Source of the DNA: Periweissella fabaria
Lineage (GTDB): Bacteria > Bacillota > Bacilli > Lactobacillales > Lactobacillaceae
NCBI RefSeq assembly: GCF_918814575.1
Contig: NZ_CAKKNS010000001.1
Location: 62,001 to 126,000, forward strand
Reading direction: 5' to 3'
Length of the DNA: 64,000 nucleotides
Under the pieces are notes generated by a model. That model had not been told where the DNA came from and made no database searches. It saw nothing but the letters and a program-made list of their open reading frames with translations. Made by a program: the position numbers and the translations under genes. This document shows, piece by piece, positions 54,808-64,000 of the stretch (position 1 is its first letter; the number at the start of each line of letters is the position of its first letter).

Positions 54808-54847
54808 AAAAAAACGGCTTTGGTAAATTTTACCAAAGTCGTTTTTA
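54808..54847. terminator. terminator of the padR-MFS operon
   Basis: AAAAAACGGCTTTGGTAAA pairs with TTTACCAAAGTCGTTTTT, a long stem flanked by A and T runs. Confidence 0.9.
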
Positions 54848-55028
54848 TGTATCATTAGAGTGCGGATTGTTGTCGAATAAATAACAAACATTACCATTGG
54901 GTTAAATGCGGTCACATTGCTTGCAAAAGACTCGGGTGCTCGGTATCTTTAAGAAGGTGAATGCAAATTTTATGCATTATGCAGATTAAACACGTTATTG
55001 GTTTTGAAAATTTATAGAGGGGGAAGCT

Positions 55029-55940
55029 ATGAGGGGGACAAAGGCTGCACCAAATTTTGGTATTTTTTACAATGATACCGCAGGCAGTCAGGTAGCAGCA
55101 ACGCAAGCTGCTACCGTAAAAGCACGCTTAACTGCTGTAGGATACCAATGCCAATTGCTAACGGCACCAAGTATCACTGCAGCACGTCAATTATTACAAC
55201 AGTATTTAGATCAATTGGATGGCTTAGTGGTTGTTGGTGGTGATGGCACGCTTAATAACGCGATGGCCGCAATGCTTGAAAGTGGGTGTTTTGTACCATT
55301 AGGCTTAATTCCAAGTGGTCGCGAGAATTTATTTGCAAAACGTTGGCAAATTTCTAAAGATGTTGAAAAAGCATGTCAAATAATAATTAGTGGCCGGATC
55401 AAGAAGGTTAGCGCAGCGGTTATTAATCATGATTATGTTTGTCATACAACGTTGACAATTGGGACAGATCCAACTGCCGCCATATATGAATTAGAACAAG
55501 AAACCCCGTTTCGAGGGTGGAAGCAGTTCCGGTGGTGGTTAAATTATTTAAAAAAATCACCCAAGCTTAGTTTGAATTATCGTTTTGGTAATGATGAGGG
55601 GCACGCTATTTTGACCCGCATTTTCAAAGTTAATCCATATGTCATCACTAAAGGACCTAAACATCGAGATATTAACCAAAGTAATTATACCGTACGTTAC
55701 TTGAATAGCCATCCATTAACGCAACTGTGGGCGGTATCACGCATGATGTTGACCCGGTCATTAGTAACTAATGTCTGCCACGACCAAGCGCAAAAACAAT
55801 TAGTGGTGGTATCAAATACAGATAGCAAAATCATTAGTGTCATGTTAGATGGTAATCTAGGCCCACAATTACCGCTTGAAATGACAATTGTACCCAATAT
55901 GTATGAGTTCTTTTTACCGAGCGGAAACTTTATTTCTTAA
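55029..55940 (+). CDS. diacylglycerol kinase-like lipid kinase homologue (YegS/DgkB fold)
   Basis: A 303-aa protein with the DAGK catalytic domain fold. The nucleotide motif VVVGGDGTLNNAMAAML is at residues ~67-83. The next conserved block, normally P-x-G-T-x-N-D-x-A-R, reads PSGRENLFAKRW (residues 95-106), so Thr and Asp are replaced. In classic enzymes this block helps bind substrate and nucleotide. It may be a catalytically altered or differently specific relative. GAGGGGGAAGC precedes the ATG. It is a single gene with a terminator. Confidence 0.75.
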   Translation: MRGTKAAPNFGIFYNDTAGSQVAATQAATVKARLTAVGYQCQLLTAPSITAARQLLQQYLDQLDGLVVVGGDGTLNNAMAAMLESGCFVPLGLIPSGRENLFAKRWQISKDVEKACQIIISGRIKKVSAAVINHDYVCHTTLTIGTDPTAAIYELEQETPFRGWKQFRWWLNYLKKSPKLSLNYRFGNDEGHAILTRIFKVNPYVITKGPKHRDINQSNYTVRYLNSHPLTQLWAVSRMMLTRSLVTNVCHDQAQKQLVVVSNTDSKIISVMLDGNLGPQLPLEMTIVPNMYEFFLPSGNFIS

Positions 55941-56005
55941 CTTTCAAACCGTGAAATTCAATTGGACGCATAGCATCTAATTTTTCTGTAATCCATAAAT
56001 TAATT

Positions 56006-56043
56006 AACGCATTGTCCAAACATGATTGGACAATGCGTTTTTT
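56006..56043 (+). terminator. terminator after the lipid kinase homologue
   Basis: AACGCATTGTCCAA-ACATGA-TTGGACAATGCGTT plus T run, a perfect 14-bp stem. Confidence 0.9.
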
Positions 56044-56107
56044 GTGGTCAAAATTTTGGGGTATTTTTATCCAACAATTACGGCTGGATTTTTGAAAAGT
56101 GCACAAG

Positions 56108-56152
56108 AAAGCCCCCTCAAATTGGAGTATATCCAAGCGAGGGGGCTTTTTT
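56108..56152. terminator. terminator, end of the ldhD-EIIC unit
   Basis: AAAGCCCCCTC pairs with GAGGGGGCTTT, with an inner TTGGA-GTATA-TCCAA stem. T6 follows on the plus strand, a weaker T-rich tail on the minus strand. It lies just after the stop of the minus-strand gene. Confidence 0.75.
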
Positions 56153-56159
56153 ATGATGA

Positions 56160-57392
56160 TTATAAATCTTGTTGGAAATCTTTAGCGGTATATAATTTAA
56201 ATACTTTCGTAAAGAGGAAATTAGCGACAAATGCAGCAATCGCAGGAATCACAAACCATGCAAGTAAACCGATGATAGGGCTAACTGTGTGGGCCATGAA
56301 GACCTTGTCAGCTGGATCCATCACCATTGATTGAATAGGTGAAACCATTCCAATCCAACCAAAACCGGCTGTGGTTGGTGTACCTTCAATTCCAAAGATA
56401 GCGACTGGTAAACTAGCGATAGCCGCACTAAGCATAAAGGCTAACATGGTTACAGGTTTCTTGAAGATTGAAGGCATCATACCTTTCATCGCACCTAAGA
56501 AAATTGCGACCGTAACACCAGGTTTGTTAACTTTCAATGAATTGATAATAAGGACGATTGTTGTGGCAACCACTCCCATGGCAGCAGCTCCAGAACCAAG
56601 ACCAGCAAGACCAATAGCAAGTGAAACCCCGACGGTAGAAACTGGTGTAATGATGATAACTGAGTAAGCCATCGCAATTAACATTGCCATTGGTACAGGG
56701 GCAAGTTTAGTAAATGTTTCAACAGCATTCCCAATTGCAGCAGTAACTTGAGCGACATAAGGGGCAATTTCGAGACCAACCAAACCAACTAAACTACCAA
56801 CAAGGATAGGGCTTAAAATAATCGCAACAGAACCAAATCCTTTGAGGTATTTAGCAACTAGCCAAGTAACAAAAACGGCTAATCCGGCCACAATCATGGC
56901 GTTAATCACATCACCAGCACCACCAGCAACGTAAACGACTGATTTTGGCAACCATGGCGTATTGCTGATAGGGTTGATGGCATGCGCACCAGCCGTTGTC
57001 CATTTAATTGAGCCTGATGCAGCTGCGGTAGCAATCGCAACCACTCCAGCATCAAGCGATTTCATCTTAAACTGCATAGCCACGGCCATCCCAATTAAGA
57101 ATGGAATCAAGATAGTAAATAAGTTTAAAATGGCACTAAGGTCTTGACCAAAACCAGTTGTCATCAAACCAGAGTATTTTAAAATGTATTTCATAACGGC
57201 ACTTGGAAGGACCCCGATTAAAATCCCTTGGGCTGAACCTGAAAGGACTTTAAAGAAGAAGTCCTTAATGTGTAATTCAGTCGTTCCGTCAAATACTTGT
57301 GGGGCAATTTCTTTGGCTTTACGGGCGTATTCTTGGTTACGGACATCTTGTGATTCCTTGCTGAACCATTTTTTGCCTTGTGCTTTAATCAT
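56160..57392 (-). CDS. PTS_EIIC_2-family membrane protein
   Basis: A 410-aa membrane protein with about ten helices, of the PTS_EIIC_2 group, which resembles the sugar-channel subunit of phosphotransferase systems but stands without EIIA/EIIB domains. After a charged N-terminal region (residues ~1-45) the helices carry long Gly/Ala-rich segments such as GVSLAIGLAGLGSGAAAMGV. AAGAGGAAAGAG precedes the ATG. It lies 72 bases downstream of ldhD on the same strand with no terminator between, so the two genes are probably co-transcribed. A role in lactate or related acid transport is a guess from that context. Confidence 0.78.
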   Translation of the reverse strand: MIKAQGKKWFSKESQDVRNQEYARKAKEIAPQVFDGTTELHIKDFFFKVLSGSAQGILIGVLPSAVMKYILKYSGLMTTGFGQDLSAILNLFTILIPFLIGMAVAMQFKMKSLDAGVVAIATAAASGSIKWTTAGAHAINPISNTPWLPKSVVYVAGGAGDVINAMIVAGLAVFVTWLVAKYLKGFGSVAIILSPILVGSLVGLVGLEIAPYVAQVTAAIGNAVETFTKLAPVPMAMLIAMAYSVIIITPVSTVGVSLAIGLAGLGSGAAAMGVVATTIVLIINSLKVNKPGVTVAIFLGAMKGMMPSIFKKPVTMLAFMLSAAIASLPVAIFGIEGTPTTAGFGWIGMVSPIQSMVMDPADKVFMAHTVSPIIGLLAWFVIPAIAAFVANFLFTKVFKLYTAKDFQQDL

Positions 57393-57464
57393 ATTCTCTT
57401 TCCTCTTATATGAAATTAATGTGTTAATTTAAAATCGTTAATCCTAATAAAAAGGTGGCTGAAA

Positions 57465-58811
<1,347 letters not shown>

Positions 58812-60005
58812 ATGCTCGAAAAACAAGTTTTAAAGAAACTCTTAGCAGGTGCTTTTGATGTTCCCGTAATGGTAACGTATTGGGATGGAACATCAGAAAA
58901 TTATGGTGAAGGGTTACCTACTATTCATATTAAATTGAATACAAAACTTAATATGAAGGATCTAACCAAAACTCCGACATTGGTGCTTGCAGAAGCTTAT
59001 ATGCATAAAGACATTGAAATCGAAGGTAGTATTCAAGAGTTAATCACATCAGCCTACCGGAAACACGATAGTTTCTTGACTAATCAAGATGGTTTCAAAG
59101 GCGTTCTGGCCAAATTTGTCCACTCACATGGAGAAAAAGAATCAAAAGCGGATATCCATTCACACTATGATATTGGTAATGACTTCTATGAAAAGTGGCT
59201 TGATAGCACCATGACTTACTCATGTGCTTACTGGCTGCGCGATGATATGACACTTGAAGAAGCTCAAATTGCCAAAGTTCACCATATTTTAGATAAGCTC
59301 GATTCAAAGCCTGGCCAATCATTATTAGATATTGGCTGTGGATGGGGGACATTAATTATTACAGCGGCCCAAAAATATGGCTTAAAAGCAACTGGGGTAA
59401 CTTTATCAGAAGAACAATACGCATTTGTGATTAATCGCATTAAAGAGCTTCATCTGGAAGAATTAGTTACCGTTAAGTTAGTTGACTATCGTGAACTTGG
59501 TAATATGACCTTTGATTTTGTAACGTCTGTCGGGATGTTTGAACACGTTGGTAAAGAAAATCTTGGCCTTTACTTTAAGAAGGTCAATGAATACTTAAAA
59601 CCACGTGGTCGTGCATTAATTCATGGTATTACCGGCCAACATGAAGGCGCCGGTGTTGATCCATTTATCGCGAAATATATCTTCCCAGGTGGCTACATTC
59701 CAAACGTAGTCGAAAATATGCAACATATCATGGATGCCCAATTACAATTGGACGATTTAGAACCATTGCGTCGCCACTATCAACGAACCCTTGAAGCATG
59801 GTACAAGAACTACATGCCGGTTTTTGATGAAACGGTTGCAGCGTATGGTGAACCATTTGCCCGGATGTGGGATCTATATTTACAAGGGTGTGCTGCTTCA
59901 TTTGAAAGTGGTAACATCGATATAATTCAATTCTTAATGACAAAAGGGCCTTCAGGTACCAACTTACCTATGAGCCGTTCATACATTTATAAAAACGAAA
60001 AGTAA
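58812..60005 (+). CDS. cfa: cyclopropane-fatty-acyl-phospholipid synthase
   Basis: A 397-aa SAM-dependent enzyme that adds a methylene bridge across the double bond of unsaturated fatty acids in membrane phospholipids (for example making lactobacillic acid). The N-terminal lipid-binding region precedes the methyltransferase core with [22 protein letters not shown] and [17 protein letters not shown]. The [10 protein letters not shown]-type motif is seen as [22 protein letters not shown] precedes the ATG. Commonly induced by acid or stationary phase. Followed by a terminator. Confidence 0.95.
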   Translation: MLEKQVLKKLLAGAFDVPVMVTYWDGTSENYGEGLPTIHIKLNTKLNMKDLTKTPTLVLAEAYMHKDIEIEGSIQELITSAYRKHDSFLTNQDGFKGVLAKFVHSHGEKESKADIHSHYDIGNDFYEKWLDSTMTYSCAYWLRDDMTLEEAQIAKVHHILDKLDSKPGQSLLDIGCGWGTLIITAAQKYGLKATGVTLSEEQYAFVINRIKELHLEELVTVKLVDYRELGNMTFDFVTSVGMFEHVGKENLGLYFKKVNEYLKPRGRALIHGITGQHEGAGVDPFIAKYIFPGGYIPNVVENMQHIMDAQLQLDDLEPLRRHYQRTLEAWYKNYMPVFDETVAAYGEPFARMWDLYLQGCAASFESGNIDIIQFLMTKGPSGTNLPMSRSYIYKNEK

Positions 60006-60026
60006 TACATCTATTATTATTTTAGC

Positions 60027-60064
60027 AAAATGGGCGATGAGTGCAATCATTGCCTATTTTTTTT
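60027..60064 (+). terminator. terminator after cfa
   Basis: AATGGGCGATG / CATTGCCTATT stem (two G-U pairs) with a T8 run. Confidence 0.8.
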
Positions 60065-60196
60065 ATAAAAAAAATTGTGGTAATTTAAGGAATTTATAAG
60101 AGATAACGTATGTTGGGTCGATACTTGCATTCATAAATAGGGAAAATATATAATTAAAACACTAAACTAACTTTTTAAAAGAAAATAGGTGGATAT

Positions 60197-61381
60197 ATGC
60201 AAAACTTTAATTTCAAAAATGCAACAGAAATTGTGTTTGGTAAAGATCAAATTGCTAGTAAATTACATGCGGCGGTAAGTCAATTTGGGGAAAATGTTTT
60301 ATTAGTATACGGTGGTGGCTCAATCAAACGAAGTGGGTTGTATGATCAAGTCAAAGCTTTGTTAGCAGATTTAAATGTTGTTGAATTAGCAGGGATTGAT
60401 CCTAATCCACGGATTGAATCAGTTACGGCTGGTCAACAATTAACTAAAGACCACAATGTTGATGTTGTGTTAGCAATCGGTGGTGGTTCAGTGATTGATG
60501 CTGCTAAAGTGATTGCATCCGCTAAATACTATGATGGTAATGCTTGGGACTTAGTAATTAAACCAAGTTTACGGTTAGAAATTGCACAATTACCAGTCGT
60601 TGATATTTTGACACTTGCCGCAACTGGAACTGAAATGAACAAAGGTTCTGTTATTTCAAACTTAGCCACTAAGCAAAAGATTGGAACTTATGGTCCTAAT
60701 ACCCCAGCAGTATCATTTTTGGACCCAACATTAACGTACAGTGTTTCAACTTGGCAAACTGCTGCGGGATCATTTGATATTTTCAGCCACTTAGTAGAGC
60801 AATACTTTGATCGGGAAGCCAACAATGATGTGACAGCAGGGATGATTGAAGGTATTATGCGGACAGTTATCAAGTGGGCGCCAGTAGCACTTGCGCAACC
60901 TGATAACTATGATGCGCGAGCTAACTTAATGTGGGCTTCAACGATGGCCCTAAATGGCTTAGTTGGTCTTGGTAATAGTAATGGTTGGAGTGTTCACCCA
61001 ATGGAACATGAATTGTCAGCTTACTATGACATTACTCACGGTGCTGGGTTAGCTATTTTAACGCCTCGTTGGATGGAATTTTGTTTGAATGCTGATACAG
61101 AGGCTAAATTTGTGGCCTTTGGTCGGAATGTCTGGCACTTGGATGGTGAAGATAGCCAAGTTGCGCATGATGCGATTCAAGCAACGTATGATTGGATTAA
61201 AGCATTAGGCTTGCCAACGACACTAGGTGGTGTTGACATTAATGAAGAAACTAATTTTGTGGCAATGGCTGAGCATGCGGTTAACTTAAAGGACCTAACA
61301 GTAACCGGTTATGTACCATTAACACCTGCTGATGTGGTAGACTTATACCGAAAGTCAATGACGACAGACGGTTTTGAATAA
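60197..61381 (+). CDS. iron-containing alcohol dehydrogenase (NADPH/NADH-dependent butanol dehydrogenase-like)
   Basis: A 394-aa group III alcohol dehydrogenase. The nucleotide-binding loop IGGGSVIDAAKV is at residues ~94-105. Metal ligands are Asp and His in GSFDIFSHLVEQYF (~residues 193-206) and His in HPMEHELSAYYDITHGAGLA. It reduces aldehydes to alcohols, useful for NADH re-oxidation in fermentation. GGTGG precedes the ATG. A 36-aa ORF follows 18 bases later in the same transcript. Substrate not predictable. Confidence 0.9.
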   Translation: MQNFNFKNATEIVFGKDQIASKLHAAVSQFGENVLLVYGGGSIKRSGLYDQVKALLADLNVVELAGIDPNPRIESVTAGQQLTKDHNVDVVLAIGGGSVIDAAKVIASAKYYDGNAWDLVIKPSLRLEIAQLPVVDILTLAATGTEMNKGSVISNLATKQKIGTYGPNTPAVSFLDPTLTYSVSTWQTAAGSFDIFSHLVEQYFDREANNDVTAGMIEGIMRTVIKWAPVALAQPDNYDARANLMWASTMALNGLVGLGNSNGWSVHPMEHELSAYYDITHGAGLAILTPRWMEFCLNADTEAKFVAFGRNVWHLDGEDSQVAHDAIQATYDWIKALGLPTTLGGVDINEETNFVAMAEHAVNLKDLTVTGYVPLTPADVVDLYRKSMTTDGFE

Positions 61382-61399
61382 GCCTTAGCAGGAGGAATT

Positions 61400-61510
61400 A
61401 TGGGAATTTTAACCGACAATATTATGATTGTGCCATTTATTATTGGTGCTTTAATTACAGGTGCAATTATTGGCTTTATTGGCTGGCTAAGTAACCGAAA
61501 AAAGCGGTAG
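61400..61510 (+). CDS. 36-aa single-span membrane peptide
   Basis: A short ORF with a strong GCAGGAGG ribosome-binding site at ~61388-61395. It encodes one hydrophobic helix (IVPFIIGALITGAIIGFIGW) followed by a basic tail (SNRKKR). It lies between the alcohol dehydrogenase stop and a terminator, so it is co-transcribed with that gene. It is too short for routine calling. It resembles type I toxin-like or regulatory micropeptides in layout, but nothing shows toxicity. Confidence 0.6.
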   Translation: MGILTDNIMIVPFIIGALITGAIIGFIGWLSNRKKR

Positions 61511-61532
61511 CATTACCTACTAAATTGCACAT

Positions 61533-61572
61533 AAAAACCGAAGGCAATCAGGACGACTGCCTTCGGTTTTTT
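61533..61572. terminator. bidirectional terminator
   Basis: AAAAACCGAAGGCA / TGCCTTCGGTTTTTT with an 11-base loop, between convergent genes. Confidence 0.92.
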
Positions 61573-61593
61573 ATTTATTAAAAATTACATTAA

Positions 61594-61785
61594 CTATTCA
61601 AAACGCTTGGGCATCAACCACGCACAGAGCAGGTAGATGATAGGTGTCAAAACATTCGCAAAGACGCCAAAAACCACAAAAATCACGCGTAAAAGAGTAG
61701 GGTCAACGTTTAAGTATTCACCTAAGCCACCTAAGACACCAAGCCATATGCGATTGTCATTACTACGGAAAAGTCGTTTATTCAT
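61594..61785 (-). CDS. PspC-domain membrane protein
   Basis: A 63-aa minimal PspC-domain protein: the N-terminal RLFRSNDNRIWLGVLGGLGEY is followed by one or two helices (LLRVIFVVFGVFANVLTPIIYLLCAWLMP). PspC-type proteins sense envelope stress, although these short Firmicutes versions lack other domains. AAGGAGG lies upstream of the ATG on the minus strand. Convergent with the alcohol dehydrogenase unit. Confidence 0.88.
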   Translation of the reverse strand: MNKRLFRSNDNRIWLGVLGGLGEYLNVDPTLLRVIFVVFGVFANVLTPIIYLLCAWLMPKRFE

Positions 61786-61871
61786 AACCTAAGCCTCCTT
61801 AAAGATATGCTGCTACAGTCTAAGTATATCGAAAAATTAAGTTAATTAAAATTAAAAGCTTGTTAATTGAA

Positions 61872-61900
61872 TTGACCTTAATCACAGGGTCAAGTATAGT
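61872..61900 (+). promoter_or_regulatory. promoter of prmA-rsmE with an overlapping inverted repeat
   Basis: TTGACC at 61872-61877 and TATAGT at 61895-61900, 17-bp spacer. TTGACC is repeated inverted as GGTCAA inside the spacer, a possible operator. A ~150-base leader follows. Confidence 0.6.
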
Positions 61901-62047
61901 AAACAAAGCTATTATGGCCATTAGTATTGATAAATTTGCCATCGACCCTATTAATGCTTTAGAATTAAAGTATTAAATGTAATAATCACCAAATTTGTGT
62001 GGGCTATTAATGACATAATATTATTCAAAGATAATGGAGAACAAACG

Positions 62048-63025
62048 ATGAATTGGACTGAAGTCAGCGTTAAGACTGCCAGTGAGGCCGTTGAAGCAGT
62101 ATCAAGTATTTTAATGGAACTTGGTGCGGCGGGTATTCAAATCGAGGATGCCAACGAAAACTTAAACTATGAACGAGCTGATGAAACCGTCTATATTGAT
62201 TGGGATGAGTTAAACTTACCTAAGGTTGGAGCTGTTGTAAGTGGCTACTTTGATGAGGATGATTTTGATCCGGCAATTTTACCGCAAATTAAAGCTAAGG
62301 TAGTGCAATTAGGTGAATTTGGTTTGGACTACTTGCCTGGGGATGTGATTGTCAAAGATATTGATAATCAAAAATGGGCGACTGCTTGGAAAAAATATTA
62401 CCATCCAGTACGAGTGACCCGTAATTTAACAGTTGTACCTTCATGGTTAGATTACCAACCAGCTCAAAGTGATGAGAAGCTCATTGTTCTTGATCCGGGG
62501 ATGGCTTTTGGGACAGGAACGCACCCAACAACCCGCTTGATGTTAGAAGCCTTGACGATTGTTGTTCGTGGTGGTGAACGGGTCCTTGATGTTGGGACGG
62601 GTTCTGGTGTTTTGAGTATTGCGGCGAAGCATCTTGGTGTTGGCCCAATTACGGCAACTGATATCGATGACATTGCCGTGGCTAAAGCACAAGAGAATTT
62701 AGCACTTAATCCAGTCGCTAAAGACATTGATGTCCATGTTTCAGATTTACTCAAAGACGTGGCTGAAGAAAATGTTGATTTGATTGTAGCTAATATTTTA
62801 GCAGAAGTCATTCATCCGCTAATTCCGCAAGCCTGGGATAAACTCCGGCTTGGTGGCTACTTCTTAACGAGCGGAATTATTAAAGATAAATTTACTGAAA
62901 TTCGGGATGCGCAAATTGCCGCCGGCTTCAAAATTGAACAAATTTTGCAAATTGGTGATTGGTATGGAATTATTGCATACAAGCCTAATCCTGATGATGT
63001 TAATGAATTTACAGCACAAGGTTAA
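62048..63025 (+). CDS. prmA: ribosomal protein L11 methyltransferase
   Basis: A 325-aa SAM-dependent methyltransferase that trimethylates ribosomal protein L11. The N-terminal substrate-recognition domain (NWTEVSVKTASEAVEAVSSI) precedes the catalytic domain with GMAFGTGTHPTTRLML, VLDVGTGSGVLSIAAK and the NPPY-like VANILAEVI. The ATG at 62048 follows GGAGA; an in-frame start at 61997 adds unrelated residues. rsmE follows 8 bases later, a conserved Firmicutes pair. Confidence 0.95.
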   Translation: MNWTEVSVKTASEAVEAVSSILMELGAAGIQIEDANENLNYERADETVYIDWDELNLPKVGAVVSGYFDEDDFDPAILPQIKAKVVQLGEFGLDYLPGDVIVKDIDNQKWATAWKKYYHPVRVTRNLTVVPSWLDYQPAQSDEKLIVLDPGMAFGTGTHPTTRLMLEALTIVVRGGERVLDVGTGSGVLSIAAKHLGVGPITATDIDDIAVAKAQENLALNPVAKDIDVHVSDLLKDVAEENVDLIVANILAEVIHPLIPQAWDKLRLGGYFLTSGIIKDKFTEIRDAQIAAGFKIEQILQIGDWYGIIAYKPNPDDVNEFTAQG

Positions 63026-63033
63026 GGTGAAGT

Positions 63034-63780
63034 ATGCAACGGTATTTTTTAAACGATAATGTCAATACAACTTTTACACTTGATGATGAAACTTATCATC
63101 ATTTTGTGACTGTTTTACGGGCTAAAGAAGGCACCAAAGCAGAGTTTGTACAACCTAATCAAACAGTCGTTATCGCAAGTTTAGCAACGGTTGTAGATGG
63201 TATGGCAACTATGAATGTTGTTGATACATTAACTAGTAATGTTGAATTGCCAGTTGATACAACGATTGTGTGTGGCTTGCCTAAAGGGGATAAAGCCGAA
63301 TTAATTGTTCAAAAAGCCACTGAATTAGGTGTTAATCAGGTAATCTTTGTCCAAACAGCATGGAGTGTAGCTAAATGGAATGATAAAGCTGCTAAAAAAA
63401 TTGCCCGATTACAAAAAATTGCGGCGGGGGCGGCTGAACAATCTCACCGGACCCGTGTCCCAGTTATTAACTATCTGGCAAGTTTAACGGATGTTACGGC
63501 ATTGGCATTTGATCACAAAATGATTGCGTATGAGGAAGCGGCTAAGACTGGCGAGCAAGCTCAACTGGCACAAACGCTAGCTAGGATTGAACCCCAACAA
63601 TCAATTTGTGCTGTCTTTGGTCCCGAGGGGGGCATTGCACCACAAGAAATTGAAAAATTAACAGCCAATGGGTATGTGGTAACGGCGCTTGGTCCACGTA
63701 TCTTACGGGCCGAAACGGCACCGCTATATTGGTTGAGCGCAATTAGCTTTGCGTTGGAATTAGCGCAACCACAACAATAG
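63034..63780 (+). CDS. rsmE: 16S rRNA (uracil(1498)-N3)-methyltransferase
   Basis: A 248-aa SPOUT-class methyltransferase with the N-terminal PUA-like region (MQRYFLNDN, YHHFVTVLRAKEG) and the knotted C-terminal domain (CAVFGPEGGIAPQEIE, ALGPRILRAETAPL). It methylates U1498 of 16S rRNA. It starts 8 bases after prmA, preceded by AAGGTGAAG. Length normal. Confidence 0.95.
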   Translation: MQRYFLNDNVNTTFTLDDETYHHFVTVLRAKEGTKAEFVQPNQTVVIASLATVVDGMATMNVVDTLTSNVELPVDTTIVCGLPKGDKAELIVQKATELGVNQVIFVQTAWSVAKWNDKAAKKIARLQKIAAGAAEQSHRTRVPVINYLASLTDVTALAFDHKMIAYEEAAKTGEQAQLAQTLARIEPQQSICAVFGPEGGIAPQEIEKLTANGYVVTALGPRILRAETAPLYWLSAISFALELAQPQQ

Positions 63781-63811
63781 AAATAAAATCTAGATTTAGG
63801 CAGGGAAGAGT

Positions 63812-64000
63812 ATGTTTGCATCAAAACGATGGAGTTATGTAGTAATTGCAATAGTGGGATTGTTATTGGGAGCAGTGCTGCCAAATGTATTTAATGTGTC
63901 AGGAATTAGTGCTAACAGTAAGATTATTTGGTTGTTAATCACCATTAACTTTATTGGCGCTTTCGCACTTGGTTGGTATATCAAACGAACATATACCCCA
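63812..64000 (+). CDS. 3'-truncated small membrane protein
   Basis: The reading frame is open from the ATG at 63812 to the end of the window (63 codons) and continues beyond it. Two hydrophobic segments are visible (residues ~9-25, VVIAIVGLLLGAVLP, and ~38-55, IIWLLITINFIGAFALGW). AGGGAAGAG precedes the start. Orphan membrane protein, family not recognised, 31 bases after rsmE and possibly in the same transcript. Confidence 0.6.
   Translation, partial: MFASKRWSYVVIAIVGLLLGAVLPNVFNVSGISANSKIIWLLITINFIGAFALGWYIKRTYTP

Overview
The window comes from a low-GC Gram-positive bacterium, almost certainly a lactic acid bacterium of the Lactobacillaceae, most like the Weissella/Leuconostoc branch. The evidence is a D-lactate dehydrogenase, a Met-specific T-box in front of metE-metF, an rpoY-rnjA pair, a dltXABCD operon with the small dltX gene, a ypmR-ypmS-yozE cluster, a phoH-ybeY-dgkA-era cluster, vitamin salvage in place of synthesis, and many short AT-rich intergenic gaps closed by strong intrinsic terminators. 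The genus is inferred from gene content, not from a database search.

Layout. 1-4.5 kb: end of a CarB-like protein whose second half is degenerate, a tRNA-Ser(CGA), and a putative vitamin B6 salvage operon (kinase, DUF436 protein, ECF S component). 4.7-8.3 kb: consensus promoter, T-box with an AUG specifier, metE and metF. 8.3-15 kb: an MFS exporter with a terminator in its leader, lrgAB with a cre site, yitT, a tautomerase, glpK and a HAD phosphatase. 15-20.4 kb: rnjA/rpoY, degV and ypmR-ypmS-yozE. About 20.5-30.5 kb: an integrated mobile element. 30.5-37 kb: rbgA, rnhB and the D-alanylation operon. 37-44.4 kb: potABCD followed by two paralogous YtcJ-type amidohydrolases. 45-48 kb: phoH-ybeY-dgkA-era. 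48-56 kb: small ORFs, a YfhO-family membrane protein, a PadR-controlled MFS exporter and a lipid kinase homologue. 56-64 kb: ldhD with an EIIC-like membrane protein, cfa, an iron alcohol dehydrogenase, a PspC protein, prmA and rsmE.

The accessory region is the roughly 10 kb element between yozE and rbgA. It carries a type III restriction-modification system (mod, res) and a third, unrecognised gene. The mobility genes are a DUF961 (ICEBs1 HelP-like) protein, a 53-aa ORF, an FtsK/TcpA-type coupling ATPase, an HUH rolling-circle initiator, a small DNA-binding protein and a tyrosine integrase. No type IV secretion genes are present, so it looks like an integrative mobilizable element that borrows a conjugation pore. 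Two of its features deserve attention. The first is a 30-codon leader ORF that overlaps the mod start and runs through two mutually exclusive hairpins covering the mod ribosome-binding site. The second is a perfect 10-bp inverted repeat just upstream of the initiator gene, a candidate transfer or replication origin.

Other points of interest are a glycerol kinase with Gly at the position of the HPr-phosphorylated His232 of enterococcal enzymes, and a recurring terminator design with a GGAAAAUUUAUUUUCC-like stem top at unrelated operon ends.
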